Origin: Microbacterium sp.
GTDB taxonomy: Bacteria; Actinomycetota; Actinomycetes; Actinomycetales; Microbacteriaceae
Length of the DNA: 25,480 nt
Assembly: GCF_003248605.1 (NCBI RefSeq)
Contig: NZ_QFPF01000027.1
Span: forward strand, 1-25,480
Direction: 5' to 3'
Shown here: piece after piece, positions 1 through 7,422 of the stretch
How the letters are laid out: every line of letters starts with the position of its first letter
Position numbering within the stretch: position 1 is the first letter of the stretch
The notes under the pieces: model-generated
Databases searched by the model: none
Seen by the model: the letters and a program-made list of their open reading frames with translations, nothing else
Told to the model about the DNA's origin: nothing
Program-made: the position numbers and the translations under genes

Positions 1-138
1 GCGTTGGCGCCGCTGCTGCACCGCACCGACGCATCGTCGCGGGCACGGGCGAGCGAGGTGGGCCCCGAGCTTGCCCGCCGGCTCGACGAGGTGCGCGCGG
101 TCTTCGTGCGGGCGGCGCTGTCGCGGCTGCTCCCGTGA
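1..138 (+). CDS. C-terminal fragment of a probable FtsR-like MerR-family regulator
   Basis: An open frame enters at the window edge and stops at TGA 136-138, giving 45 residues. The fragment is rich in Arg, Ala and Leu and predicted helical (SSRARASEVGPELARRLDEV near its middle). It resembles the end of the actinobacterial MerR-type division regulator FtsR (Rv1828 / Cg1631 type), whose tail has a similar Arg/Ala-rich helix ending in an aliphatic stretch. Context supports this: in corynebacteria and mycobacteria FtsR lies next to or near a second MerR-type protein of the kind found just downstream here. No domain can be verified in 45 residues, so the name is inference from a weak sequence resemblance and from position. 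Confidence 0.45.
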   Translation, partial: ALAPLLHRTDASSRARASEVGPELARRLDEVRAVFVRAALSRLLP

Positions 139-184
139 GGGTCGCCGCGCGCGAGCTGCCGTCGGCGTGTCGCGGCGGATGTCG

Positions 185-213
185 TTGCCGGGTGCCCGGC
201 GGTGACCTAGCGT
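185..213 (+). promoter_or_regulatory. Putative promoter of the Rv1830-like regulator
   Basis: A -35 like TTGCCG (185-190) is followed after 17 nt by a -10 like TAGCGT (208-213), fitting the actinobacterial TANNNT pattern. Transcription would start near 220, leaving about a 30-nt leader that carries GAGGAGG (238-244) ahead of the ATG at 251. Assigned by eye only. Confidence 0.4.
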
Positions 214-250
214 TAGAGCAGGCGCGATCGAACGAGGCGAGGAGGACGCG

Positions 251-796
251 ATGAACCCTGGTGGACTCGCCGACGAACCAAGCTTCGTCGAAGACCTGCT
301 CTTCACCGACGGCCTTCCCGCCATGGATGACGAGGTCGGCTATCGCGGAGCGGTCGCCGCCCGTGCCGCCGGCATCACCTACCGGCAGCTCGACTACTGG
401 GCGCGTACCGAGCTCGTCCAGCCCACGGTGCGCGGCGCCAGCGGCTCGGGTTCGCAGCGTCTCTACGGGTTCCGCGACATCCTGGTGCTCAAGCTCGTCA
501 AGCGTCTGCTCGACACCGGGATCTCGCTGCAGCAGATCCGCACCGCCGTCGATCAGCTGCGTGCCGCAGGAATCCGCGATCTCGCCGGGACGACCCTCAT
601 GAGCGACGGTGCGTCCGTCTACCTCTGCACCTCGAACGACGAGGTCATCGACCTCGTCAGCCGCGGACAGGGCGTGTTCGGCATCGCCGTCGGCAAGGTG
701 CTGCGCGAGGTCGAGTCGACGCTCGTCGAGTTCGACCCGCAGGTTCCCGACGCGATGGACGAGCTCGCGGCTCGTCGCGCCGCGCGCTCGGCCTGA
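251..796 (+). CDS. MerR-family transcriptional regulator (Rv1830-like)
   Basis: This 181-residue protein has a winged-helix DNA-binding domain of MerR type. GITYRQLDYWARTELVQP (residues 41-58) is the recognition-helix region. GSQRLYGFRDILVLKLVKRLL (68-88) forms the wing and next helix, and DTGISLQQIR (88-97) completes the domain. The remainder, including YLCTSNDEVIDLVSRGQGVFGIAV, matches the C-terminal half I recall for mycobacterial Rv1830 and its corynebacterial counterpart. It differs from classical metal- or drug-sensing MerR proteins and lacks a cysteine-based sensor loop. The ATG at 251 follows a strong GAGGAGG site at 7-nt spacing. The preceding frame looks like the related FtsR regulator, the usual companion. 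The gene is convergent with parA. Its target genes cannot be read from the window; the protein is conserved in actinobacteria and linked to growth and division control. Confidence 0.85.
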   Translation: MNPGGLADEPSFVEDLLFTDGLPAMDDEVGYRGAVAARAAGITYRQLDYWARTELVQPTVRGASGSGSQRLYGFRDILVLKLVKRLLDTGISLQQIRTAVDQLRAAGIRDLAGTTLMSDGASVYLCTSNDEVIDLVSRGQGVFGIAVGKVLREVESTLVEFDPQVPDAMDELAARRAARSA

Positions 797-813
797 CCTC
801 ACACCAGGGGTCG

Positions 814-856
814 CCCTTCGACAGGCTCAGGGCGCGTGACAGGCTCAGGGCGCGTG
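814..856. repeat. 18-bp tandem duplication carrying a CTTCGACAGGCTCAGG-type intergenic repeat
   Basis: The 18-mer ACAGGCTCAGGGCGCGTG occurs twice without a gap, at 821-838 and 839-856. The first copy is preceded by CCCTTCG (814-820), making CCCTTCGACAGGCTCAGGG (814-832). I recognise that core as a short intergenic repeat common in many high-GC genomes. It fills the gap between two convergent genes and ends one base before the parA stop codon. Confidence 0.75.
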
Positions 857-857
857 A

Positions 858-1667
858 CTACGCGCGCACCTCACCCGGCACGGGGATCCGGCCCGTGCGC
901 ATGACGCGGTCGAGCAGCGCGTCGAAGTCGGCGGCGAGCTCCTGCGCGGAGTCGCCGGGCCAGATGTGCAGCGGCTTGGCCGCGCCCTGTGCCTGCTGCA
1001 GAGACGTGCGCTCCGGCAGCTGGGGCGAGAGCACGAGCGGCCCGAACATGTCGCGCAGCTCCTTGATGCGGAACTGGTGCTCGATGGACTGCGGGCGTAC
1101 GCGGTTGACGACGATGCCGAGCGGTTGGAGGCGGGGGGAGAGCCCGCGGCGGATCTCCTCGATCGCCCGCAGCGCACGGTCGGCGGCGGCGACGGAGAAG
1201 AGCCCGGGCTCGGTCACGACGATGACGCGGTCGGAGGCCGCCCAGGCGGTGCGGGTCAGGGCATTGAGCGAGGGAGCGCAGTCGACGAGGACGAGGTCGT
1301 AGTCGGCCTCGATCGTCGCGAGCGCCTCCTCGAGCTTCCACACATCGCGCACCGAGGGGTGCGGGCCGTCGAAGTTGATCGCCGACGGACTGCCGATCAG
1401 CACGTCGATCGTTCCGGGATGCACCTTCGCCCACCCGCTGGAGGTGATCGCCTGACGGACGACCTTCTCCTTCGGATTGGCGAGGACGTCGGCGATGTTC
1501 AGCCGTCCCGCGACCTGGATGTCCATGCCGGTGGATACGTCGGACTGCGGGTCGAGATCGACCACGAGCGTCCGCACACCGCGGGCGAACGCGGCCGAAG
1601 CCAGCCCCAGTGTCACGGTCGTCTTGCCGACCCCACCCTTGAGTGAACTGACGCTGAGTACGTGCAC
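858..1667 (-). CDS. ParA-family ATPase (orphan, no ParB beside it)
   Basis: The 269-residue protein starts with [17 protein letters not shown]. This is the deviant Walker A box of ParA/MinD ATPases (signature lysine K10, then GGVGKTT). VVDLDPQSDVSTG (about residues 35-47) is the A' motif with the DxDPQ signature, and LVLVDCAPSLNALT (about 125-138) is the Walker B region. There is no N-terminal helix-turn-helix, so it is the short chromosomal-type ParA. No parB, parS or origin genes are near, so it is probably not the main chromosome partition ATPase. It could instead position another cargo. The start is GTG at 1667, divergent from pyc across about 70 bp. A TAACGT sequence lies 8 nt before the start, so its mRNA may be leaderless or nearly so. 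Confidence 0.9.
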   Translation of the reverse strand: MHVLSVSSLKGGVGKTTVTLGLASAAFARGVRTLVVDLDPQSDVSTGMDIQVAGRLNIADVLANPKEKVVRQAITSSGWAKVHPGTIDVLIGSPSAINFDGPHPSVRDVWKLEEALATIEADYDLVLVDCAPSLNALTRTAWAASDRVIVVTEPGLFSVAAADRALRAIEEIRRGLSPRLQPLGIVVNRVRPQSIEHQFRIKELRDMFGPLVLSPQLPERTSLQQAQGAAKPLHIWPGDSAQELAADFDALLDRVMRTGRIPVPGEVRA

Positions 1668-1689
1668 GAGGCTCTACGTTACCGTCCCC

Positions 1690-1695
1690 TAGGCT
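1690..1695 (+). promoter_or_regulatory. Possible -10 box for pyc
   Basis: TAGGCT at 1690-1695 fits TANNNT in the short divergent gap between parA and pyc. It would place the start of transcription near 1702, with a leader of about 36 nt carrying GAGGTC just before the ATG. No convincing -35 was seen. Confidence 0.3.
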
Positions 1696-1737
1696 GTGAT
1701 CACACTTTGCCCCGTCGCTCCGCCGCTGTGAGGTCTC

Positions 1738-4700
1738 ATGTTCCGCAAGATCCTGGTCGCGAACCGAGGCGAGATCGCCATCCGAGCATTCCGTGCGGCG
1801 TACGAGGTGGGGGCGCGCACCGTCGCGGTCTACCCGTACGAGGATCGCAACTCGCTGCACCGCCTGAAGGCCGACGAGGCCTATCAGATCGGCGAACGCG
1901 GGCACCCGGTGCGCGCCTATCTCGACGTCGACGAGATCATCCGCGTCGCCCGCGAGTGCGGCGCCGACGCGATCTACCCCGGGTACGGCTTCCTGTCGGA
2001 GAACCCCGATCTCGCCGCACGCGCGGCCGAGAACGGCATCACGTTCATCGGGCCCCCGGCCCGCGTGCTCGAGATGGCGGGCAACAAGGTCACCGCCAAG
2101 CAGCACGCGATCGCCGCCGGCGTTCCGGTGCTCGCCTCCACCGAGGCGAGCGACGACATCGACCACCTCGTCGCGCAGGCCGAGGGCATCGGCTTTCCGA
2201 TCTTCGCCAAGGCCGTTGCCGGCGGCGGCGGGCGCGGCATGCGCCGCGTCGAGACCAAAGAGGAGCTCGCTCCCGCCCTCGCCGAGGCGATGCGCGAGGC
2301 CGACAGCGCGTTCGGCGATCCGCGCATGTTCCTCGAGCAGGCGGTCGTGCGCCCCCGGCACATCGAGGTGCAGGTCCTCGCCGACGGCACCGGTCACACG
2401 GTGCACCTGTTCGAACGGGACTGCTCCGTGCAGCGCCGGCACCAGAAGGTCATCGAGATCGCCCCCGCGCCCAATCTCGACGACACGCTGCGTGAACGTC
2501 TGCACCGCGACGCGATCGCATTCGCCCGCTCGATCGGCTACGAGAACGCGGGCACCGTCGAGTTCCTCGTCGACACCGCGGGGGAGCGGGCCGGCCAGCA
2601 CGTCTTCATCGAGATGAACCCGCGCATCCAGGTCGAGCACACGGTCACCGAAGAGGTGACGGATGTCGACCTCGTGCAGTCGCAGATGCGCATCGCCGCG
2701 GGGCAGACCCTCGACGAACTCGGTCTCGCGCAGGAGCGCATCCGCCTGCGCGGCGCGGCGCTGCAGTGCCGCATCACGACGGAGGATCCCACGCAGGGGT
2801 TCCGGCCCGACACGGGAAAGATCACGACCTACCGCTCGCCGGGCGGGGCGGGCATCCGTCTCGACGGCGGTACGACCGCCGCGGGGTCGCAGGTGAGCCC
2901 GCACTTCGACTCGATGCTGGCCAAGCTCACGTGCCGCGGCCGTGATTTTCCCGCCGCCGTCTCGCGCGCCCGACGCGCGCTGGCCGAGTTCCGCATCCGG
3001 GGTGTGTCGACCAACATCCGGTTCCTTCAGGCCGTGCTCGATGACCCCGCCTTCGTCGCGGGCGACGTCGCGACCTCTTTCATCGACGAGCGACCCGGTC
3101 TGCTGGAGGGACGCGAGTCCAAGGACCGCGGCACGAAGATCCTGAACTGGCTCGTCGACGTCACCGTCAACAAGCCGAACGGTGAGAACCCGCTCTCGAT
3201 CGACCCGGCGGTCAAGCTTCCGGCGATCGACCTGCAGTCTGCGCCGCCCGCAGGAGCCCGGCAGCGTCTCCTCGAGCTCGGCCCGGCCGGGTTCGCGCGG
3301 GCGCTGCGCGAGCAGACCGCGCTGGCGGTCACCGAGACGACCTTCCGCGACGCGCACCAGTCGCTGCTGGCGACGCGCGTGCGCACCCGCGACCTCGTCG
3401 CCGCGGCGCCGTACGTCGCGCGCCTGACCCCTCAGCTGCTCTCGGTCGAGGCCTGGGGCGGGGCGACGTACGACGTCGCGCTGCGCTTCCTCGGCGAGGA
3501 CCCCTGGGAGCGCCTCGAGAAGCTGCGCCAGGCGATGCCGAACATCCCGATCCAGATGCTGCTGCGCGGGCGCAACACGGTGGGGTACACGCCCTACCCG
3601 ACCGAGGTCACCGATGCGTTCGTGCACGAGGCTGCCGCGTCGGGTGTCGACATCTTCCGCATCTTCGACGCCCTCAACGACGTCGCCCAGATGCGTCCCG
3701 CGATCGATGCCGTGCTCGAGACCGGCACGACCATCGCCGAGGTCGCGGTCTGCTACACCGGAGACCTGCTCAACCCGGCCGAGGATCTCTACACCCTCGA
3801 CTACTACCTGCGCCTGGCCGATCAGATCGTCGGCGCGGGTGCGCACATCCTCGCGATCAAGGACATGGCGGGACTGCTGCGGCCCGCCGCGGCCGGGCGT
3901 CTCGTCGAGGCGTTCCGCGCCCGCTTCGACGTGCCGGTGCATGTCCACACCCACGACACGGCCGGCGGTCAGCTGGCGACGCTGCTCGCGGCGAGTGCGG
4001 CGGGCGCGGATGCTGTCGATGCGGCATCCGCCCCCCTCGCGGGCACGACGAGCCAGCCCTCCCTGTCGGCCCTCGTCGCCGCGCTCGCCCACACCGAGCG
4101 CGACACCGGCCTCGATCTCGCGGCGGTCGCCGACCTCGAGCCGTACTGGGAGGCCGTGCGCGGCATGTACCGGCCGTTCGAGTCGGGGCTTCCGGGGCCG
4201 ACCGGCCGTGTGTACCGGCACGAGATCCCGGGCGGGCAGCTCTCGAACCTGCGCCAGCAGGCCATCGCGCTCGGACTCGCCGACGACTTCGAGCTGATCG
4301 AGGACATGTATGCGGCCGCGAACGACATCCTCGGCCGCATCCCCAAGGTGACGCCGTCCTCCAAGGTGGTCGGCGACCTGGCCCTGCACCTGGCGGCGGT
4401 CAAGGCCGACCCCGCCGAGTTCGCCGCGAATCCGCAGAACTACGACATCCCCGACTCGGTCGTGGGCTTCATGGCCGGTGAACTGGGCGACCTGCCCGGC
4501 GGCTGGCCCGAGCCCTTCCGCACGTCGGTGCTCGCGGGCCGCGACGTCAAGATCGGGGTCGCCCCCGTGGCGGATGCCGACCGCGCCGCGTTGCAGGGCA
4601 CCTCGGGCGAGCGCCGCGATGCGCTGAACCGCCTGCTGTTCCCGGCGCCGACGCGGCAGTTCGCGCAGGTGCGCGAGGTGTTCGGCGACGTCTCGCTGCT

Positions 4701-5145
4701 CGACACCGCCGACTACCTCTACGGCCTGGTCGCGGGTGACGAGCACGTCGTCGAGATCGAGCGGGGCGTACGTCTCTACGTCGGACTCGAGGCCATCGGC
4801 GAGCCGGATGCCAAGGGCATGCGCACCGTCATGACCACGCTCAACGGCCAGCTGCGGCCCGTGTTCGTGCGTGATCGCAGCATCGTCGTCGAGACCCGCC
4901 AAGCCGAGAAGGCCGACACGTCGCGCCCGGGCCAGGTGGCGGCGCCCTTCTCGGGCGTCGTGACCCTCAAATGCACCGTGGGTGACACCGTGGCGGCGGG
5001 CCAGGCGGTCGCGTCGATCGAGGCGATGAAGATGGAGGCGGGCATCACCGCTCCCGTCGACGGGGTGGTCGAACGGCTCGCGATCGGCGGTACGCAGCAG
5101 GTCGAGGCGGGGGACCTTTTGGTCGTCATCCGTCCCGCGCATTAG
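1738..5145 (+). CDS. pyc: Pyruvate carboxylase
   Basis: This 1135-residue biotin enzyme makes oxaloacetate from pyruvate, bicarbonate and ATP in the cytoplasm, refilling the TCA cycle. Its length is that of the single-chain family. Domains run in the usual order. First is biotin carboxylase: ILVANRGEIAIRAFRAAYE at the N terminus, the glycine-rich ATP-grasp loop KAVAGGGGRGMR, then EMNPRIQVEHTVTEEV. Second is the carboxyltransferase, with TETTFRDAHQSLLATRVRT from residue 532 and AIKDMAGLL downstream. Last is the C-terminal biotinyl domain, where IEAMKMEAG places the biotinylated lysine at K1098. The ATG at 1738 begins the canonical N terminus. The gene is divergent from parA and is followed by an unrelated ATPase gene. 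A 1435-residue reading frame lies antisense, a by-product of high GC. No defects were seen. Confidence 0.98.
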   Translation: MFRKILVANRGEIAIRAFRAAYEVGARTVAVYPYEDRNSLHRLKADEAYQIGERGHPVRAYLDVDEIIRVARECGADAIYPGYGFLSENPDLAARAAENGITFIGPPARVLEMAGNKVTAKQHAIAAGVPVLASTEASDDIDHLVAQAEGIGFPIFAKAVAGGGGRGMRRVETKEELAPALAEAMREADSAFGDPRMFLEQAVVRPRHIEVQVLADGTGHTVHLFERDCSVQRRHQKVIEIAPAPNLDDTLRERLHRDAIAFARSIGYENAGTVEFLVDTAGERAGQHVFIEMNPRIQVEHTVTEEVTDVDLVQSQMRIAAGQTLDELGLAQERIRLRGAALQCRITTEDPTQGFRPDTGKITTYRSPGGAGIRLDGGTTAAGSQVSPHFDSMLAKLTCRGRDFPAAVSRARRALAEFRIRGVSTNIRFLQAVLDDPAFVAGDVATSFIDERPGLLEGRESKDRGTKILNWLVDVTVNKPNGENPLSIDPAVKLPAIDLQSAPPAGARQRLLELGPAGFARALREQTALAVTETTFRDAHQSLLATRVRTRDLVAAAPYVARLTPQLLSVEAWGGATYDVALRFLGEDPWERLEKLRQAMPNIPIQMLLRGRNTVGYTPYPTEVTDAFVHEAAASGVDIFRIFDALNDVAQMRPAIDAVLETGTTIAEVAVCYTGDLLNPAEDLYTLDYYLRLADQIVGAGAHILAIKDMAGLLRPAAAGRLVEAFRARFDVPVHVHTHDTAGGQLATLLAASAAGADAVDAASAPLAGTTSQPSLSALVAALAHTERDTGLDLAAVADLEPYWEAVRGMYRPFESGLPGPTGRVYRHEIPGGQLSNLRQQAIALGLADDFELIEDMYAAANDILGRIPKVTPSSKVVGDLALHLAAVKADPAEFAANPQNYDIPDSVVGFMAGELGDLPGGWPEPFRTSVLAGRDVKIGVAPVADADRAALQGTSGERRDALNRLLFPAPTRQFAQVREVFGDVSLLDTADYLYGLVAGDEHVVEIERGVRLYVGLEAIGEPDAKGMRTVMTTLNGQLRPVFVRDRSIVVETRQAEKADTSRPGQVAAPFSGVVTLKCTVGDTVAAGQAVASIEAMKMEAGITAPVDGVVERLAIGGTQQVEAGDLLVVIRPAH

Positions 5146-5148
5146 TCT
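5119..5148 (+). promoter_or_regulatory. Putative promoter of the MinD-like ATPase gene, overlapping the pyc stop
   Basis: TTGGTC (5119-5124), 18 nt, then TAGTCT (5143-5148) form a plausible -35/-10 pair. The -10 overlaps the pyc TAG stop codon. It would give the downstream ATPase/def pair its own transcript with a leader of about 38 nt containing GGAG at 5184-5187. Confidence 0.35.
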
Positions 5149-5192
5149 GTGGCGAACCCGAACGCCCTTCTGCTGCACGATCCGGAGTACCT

Positions 5193-6923
5193 GTGAGCCC
5201 GCACGGCAACGACCCGCACGCCGCCGGCGACCGCGACGACGACGCGATCGACGATGTGCAGAGGGTGGGGATGCTGCAGGATCAGCCGGGCGTCGAGACC
5301 TCGAGCATCGGCATCCTGGGCCTTGCGACCGCCCACGTGAGCATCGACATGCCGGTCGACGCCGACGAGGACGACGACGATGTGATCGACGAGGACATCC
5401 GCGTGTTCGACGAGCTGCTGGCTCCCGCGCCCTCGGGGGACGAGCACTCCGCCGAGTCCGAGGTCGAGGTCGAGGCGCAGGATGAGACTGCCCCCGTCAC
5501 GGCCGAGGTCGTGCTCGACGAGGCGCCCGCGAGCGACGTCGCGGACGAGGATGCCCTCGTCGAGGACGCGATCATCGAAGAGGCCGAGATGGAGCGGGCG
5601 TCGAGCGCCCCGCCCGAGTACGTCGAGGACGACCCCGCGCACGGGGACGACGCCGCACCGGAGTACGCGGAGGAGATCGCCGAGGTCGATGAGGCCACCA
5701 CCGTCGAACGGGCTTCCCCCCGCGCCGCGGCGCACGACGATACGATGCCGGAGAGTCTCGACGACGAGCACTCCGACAGCGCGGAGGAGGAGCACACCAT
5801 GCCGGATCCGACCGAGCAGACGCCGGTGCCTGCCGCAGCATCCGCTGTTTCTGCTGCCGCCGGTTCGACCATCGCCACACGGGCTGCGGCCCGCGACGTC
5901 GGCCGCACGCCCACCGACGAGACACCCGTGCTGACCTCGCGGCGCATCGGCGAGCTCAGCGAGGGCTCGGTCCGCGAGACGGCCGACCTGCTCACCACCG
6001 ACAGGCTGCTCGACCCCAGCCACGTCGTGCGCCCGGAGCCCGAAGGCGCCTGGCAGCATCTGCTCTACAGCCTCACGGGCGGCCGCGTGAACCTCGGGGA
6101 CTCCAAGCGCGCTCGAGCTCGCAAGGATCTCGACCGCCGCATCTCGGCTTCGCTGCCCGGTGGGGGTGCGCGATTCGTCGCGGTGCTCTCGCGCAAGGGC
6201 GGCGTCGGCAAGACGACGATCACGACGCTGCTCGGCATGGCCCTCGCCGACGCGCGCGATGACCGCATCATCGCCGTCGACGCCAACCCCGACCGCGGCA
6301 CGCTCGCGGAGCGCATCTCGCGACGCAGCACCAAGACCGTGCGCGACATGGTGCGCGCCAGCGGCGGACTGCGCGGGTACAACGACGTGTCGGCGATCGT
6401 CGCCCGCGACGAGACCCGCCTGGACGTGCTCGCCTCCGACACCGACCCGCACGTGTCCGAGGCCTTCAGTGACGCGGAGTACCGCACCGTCGCCGAGGTC
6501 GCGGCGCACTACTACTCGATCGTGCTGACAGACACGGGCACGGGCATCGTGCACTCGGTCATGGGCGCCACCCTCGACCTCTCCGATCAGCTGATCGTCG
6601 TCGCCGGCATGAGCATCGACGAGGCCCGCCTGGCCTCCGAGACGCTGACCTGGCTCGAATCGAACGGCCACGAGGCGCAGGTGCGTGAGGCGATCGTCGT
6701 GCTCAACACAGCGTCGCCCGGGGCATCGCTCGTGCGCCAGGACGAGGTCGAGGCGCATTTCCGCTCCCGCGTCCGCGATGTCGTGCGCGTGCCTTACGAC
6801 TCGCAGATCGCCACCGGCGGACCCATCGTCTTCCGCGACCTGCACCCCGCCACGCGCGCCGCGGCGCGTGAGCTGGCGGTGCGTGTCGTCGACGGGCTGC
6901 GGGCCCCAGCACAGGTGGCGTGA
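5193..6923 (+). CDS. MinD/ParA-like ATPase with a long acidic N-terminal region
   Basis: The 576-residue protein has two parts. Residues 1-250 are low-complexity, proline/alanine-containing and strongly acidic, with runs such as [15 protein letters not shown] near 57-70, and have no predicted fold or membrane segment. Residues 326-576 are a MinD-type ATPase. [14 protein letters not shown] (329-342) is a deviant Walker A with signature lysine K335. [17 protein letters not shown] follows as the A' motif, and [13 protein letters not shown] as Walker B. The VDANPD form and an N-terminal disordered arm recall EspI-like ATPases of actinobacteria, but no type VII secretion genes are here. The GTG start at 5193 has GGAG 5 nt upstream. 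The stop lies 4 nt before def, so the two genes are probably co-transcribed. The function is unknown. It is best described as a cytoplasmic positioning or regulatory ATPase. Confidence 0.8.
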   Translation: MSPHGNDPHAAGDRDDDAIDDVQRVGMLQDQPGVETSSIGILGLATAHVSIDMPVDADEDDDDVIDEDIRVFDELLAPAPSGDEHSAESEVEVEAQDETAPVTAEVVLDEAPASDVADEDALVEDAIIEEAEMERASSAPPEYVEDDPAHGDDAAPEYAEEIAEVDEATTVERASPRAAAHDDTMPESLDDEHSDSAEEEHTMPDPTEQTPVPAAASAVSAAAGSTIATRAAARDVGRTPTDETPVLTSRRIGELSEGSVRETADLLTTDRLLDPSHVVRPEPEGAWQHLLYSLTGGRVNLGDSKRARARKDLDRRISASLPGGGARFVAVLSRKGGVGKTTITTLLGMALADARDDRIIAVDANPDRGTLAERISRRSTKTVRDMVRASGGLRGYNDVSAIVARDETRLDVLASDTDPHVSEAFSDAEYRTVAEVAAHYYSIVLTDTGTGIVHSVMGATLDLSDQLIVVAGMSIDEARLASETLTWLESNGHEAQVREAIVVLNTASPGASLVRQDEVEAHFRSRVRDVVRVPYDSQIATGGPIVFRDLHPATRAAARELAVRVVDGLRAPAQVA

Positions 6924-6927
6924 TCGC

Positions 6928-7419
6928 ATGGCCGTGCGCGACATCCGCCTCTTCGGCGACCCGGTGCTCAAGGCGCCGAGCGCCGAGATCGTCGAGATCG
7001 ACGACGCCGTGCGCGCCCTCGTCGCCGACCTGATCGACACCGTCGCCCTGCCCGGGCGCGCGGGCGTCGCCGCGCCGCAGATCGGCGTCGGGCTGCGCGC
7101 GTTCAGCTACAACATCGACGGCGACATCGGCTATGTGCTCAACCCCCGGGTCGTCGAGGTCCGCGGGGAGGCCGAGCCCGTCGACGAGGGCTGCCTCTCG
7201 GTGCCCGGCCTCTGGCATCCTGCTCTGCGCCACCCGTGGGCGCGGGTCGAGGGCATCGACCTCGACGGCGAGGTGGTCGTCCTCGAGGGGGAGGGGCTGC
7301 TTGCGCAGGCCCTGCAGCACGAGTGCGACCACCTCGACGGGATGCTGTACCTCGAGCGTCTGACGCCGGAGCGGCGCCGTCTGGCGATGCGCGAGGTGCG
7401 CGAGTCGAGCTGGTTCTGA
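6928..7419 (+). CDS. def: Peptide deformylase
   Basis: This 163-residue metalloenzyme removes the formyl group from the N-terminal methionine of new proteins. All three family motifs are present. [11 protein letters not shown] (43-53) is a variant of the GxGLAAPQ box common in actinobacteria. EGCLSVPG (87-94) supplies metal ligand C89. QHECDHLDG (130-138) supplies ligands H131 and H135 and catalytic E132. The ATG at 6928 starts the typical [10 protein letters not shown] opening, 4 nt after the stop of the MinD-like ATPase, which suggests translational coupling. The same frame is open further upstream inside the ATPase gene, but that part is a shadow. The stop is only 3 nt from the stop of the convergent acyl-CoA ligase. 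Confidence 0.96.
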   Translation: MAVRDIRLFGDPVLKAPSAEIVEIDDAVRALVADLIDTVALPGRAGVAAPQIGVGLRAFSYNIDGDIGYVLNPRVVEVRGEAEPVDEGCLSVPGLWHPALRHPWARVEGIDLDGEVVVLEGEGLLAQALQHECDHLDGMLYLERLTPERRRLAMREVRESSWF

Positions 7420-7422
7420 CGG

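Noticed and set aside
858..1667. ParA as part of a plasmid-type or chromosomal parABS locus
   Set aside because: No parB, parS-like palindromes or origin genes are in the window. The neighbours are chromosomal housekeeping genes.
871..5178. A 1435-codon open frame on the minus strand opposite pyc and parA
   Set aside because: It lies antisense to pyruvate carboxylase, has the Arg/Asp/Gly/Val-rich make-up of a GC-driven shadow frame, and runs through part of parA in another frame. It shows no recognisable domain.
5142..7040. A 632-codon open frame opposite the MinD-like ATPase gene
   Set aside because: Shadow of a GAC/GAG-rich coding strand. The plus-strand gene has clear ATPase motifs and a ribosome-binding site.
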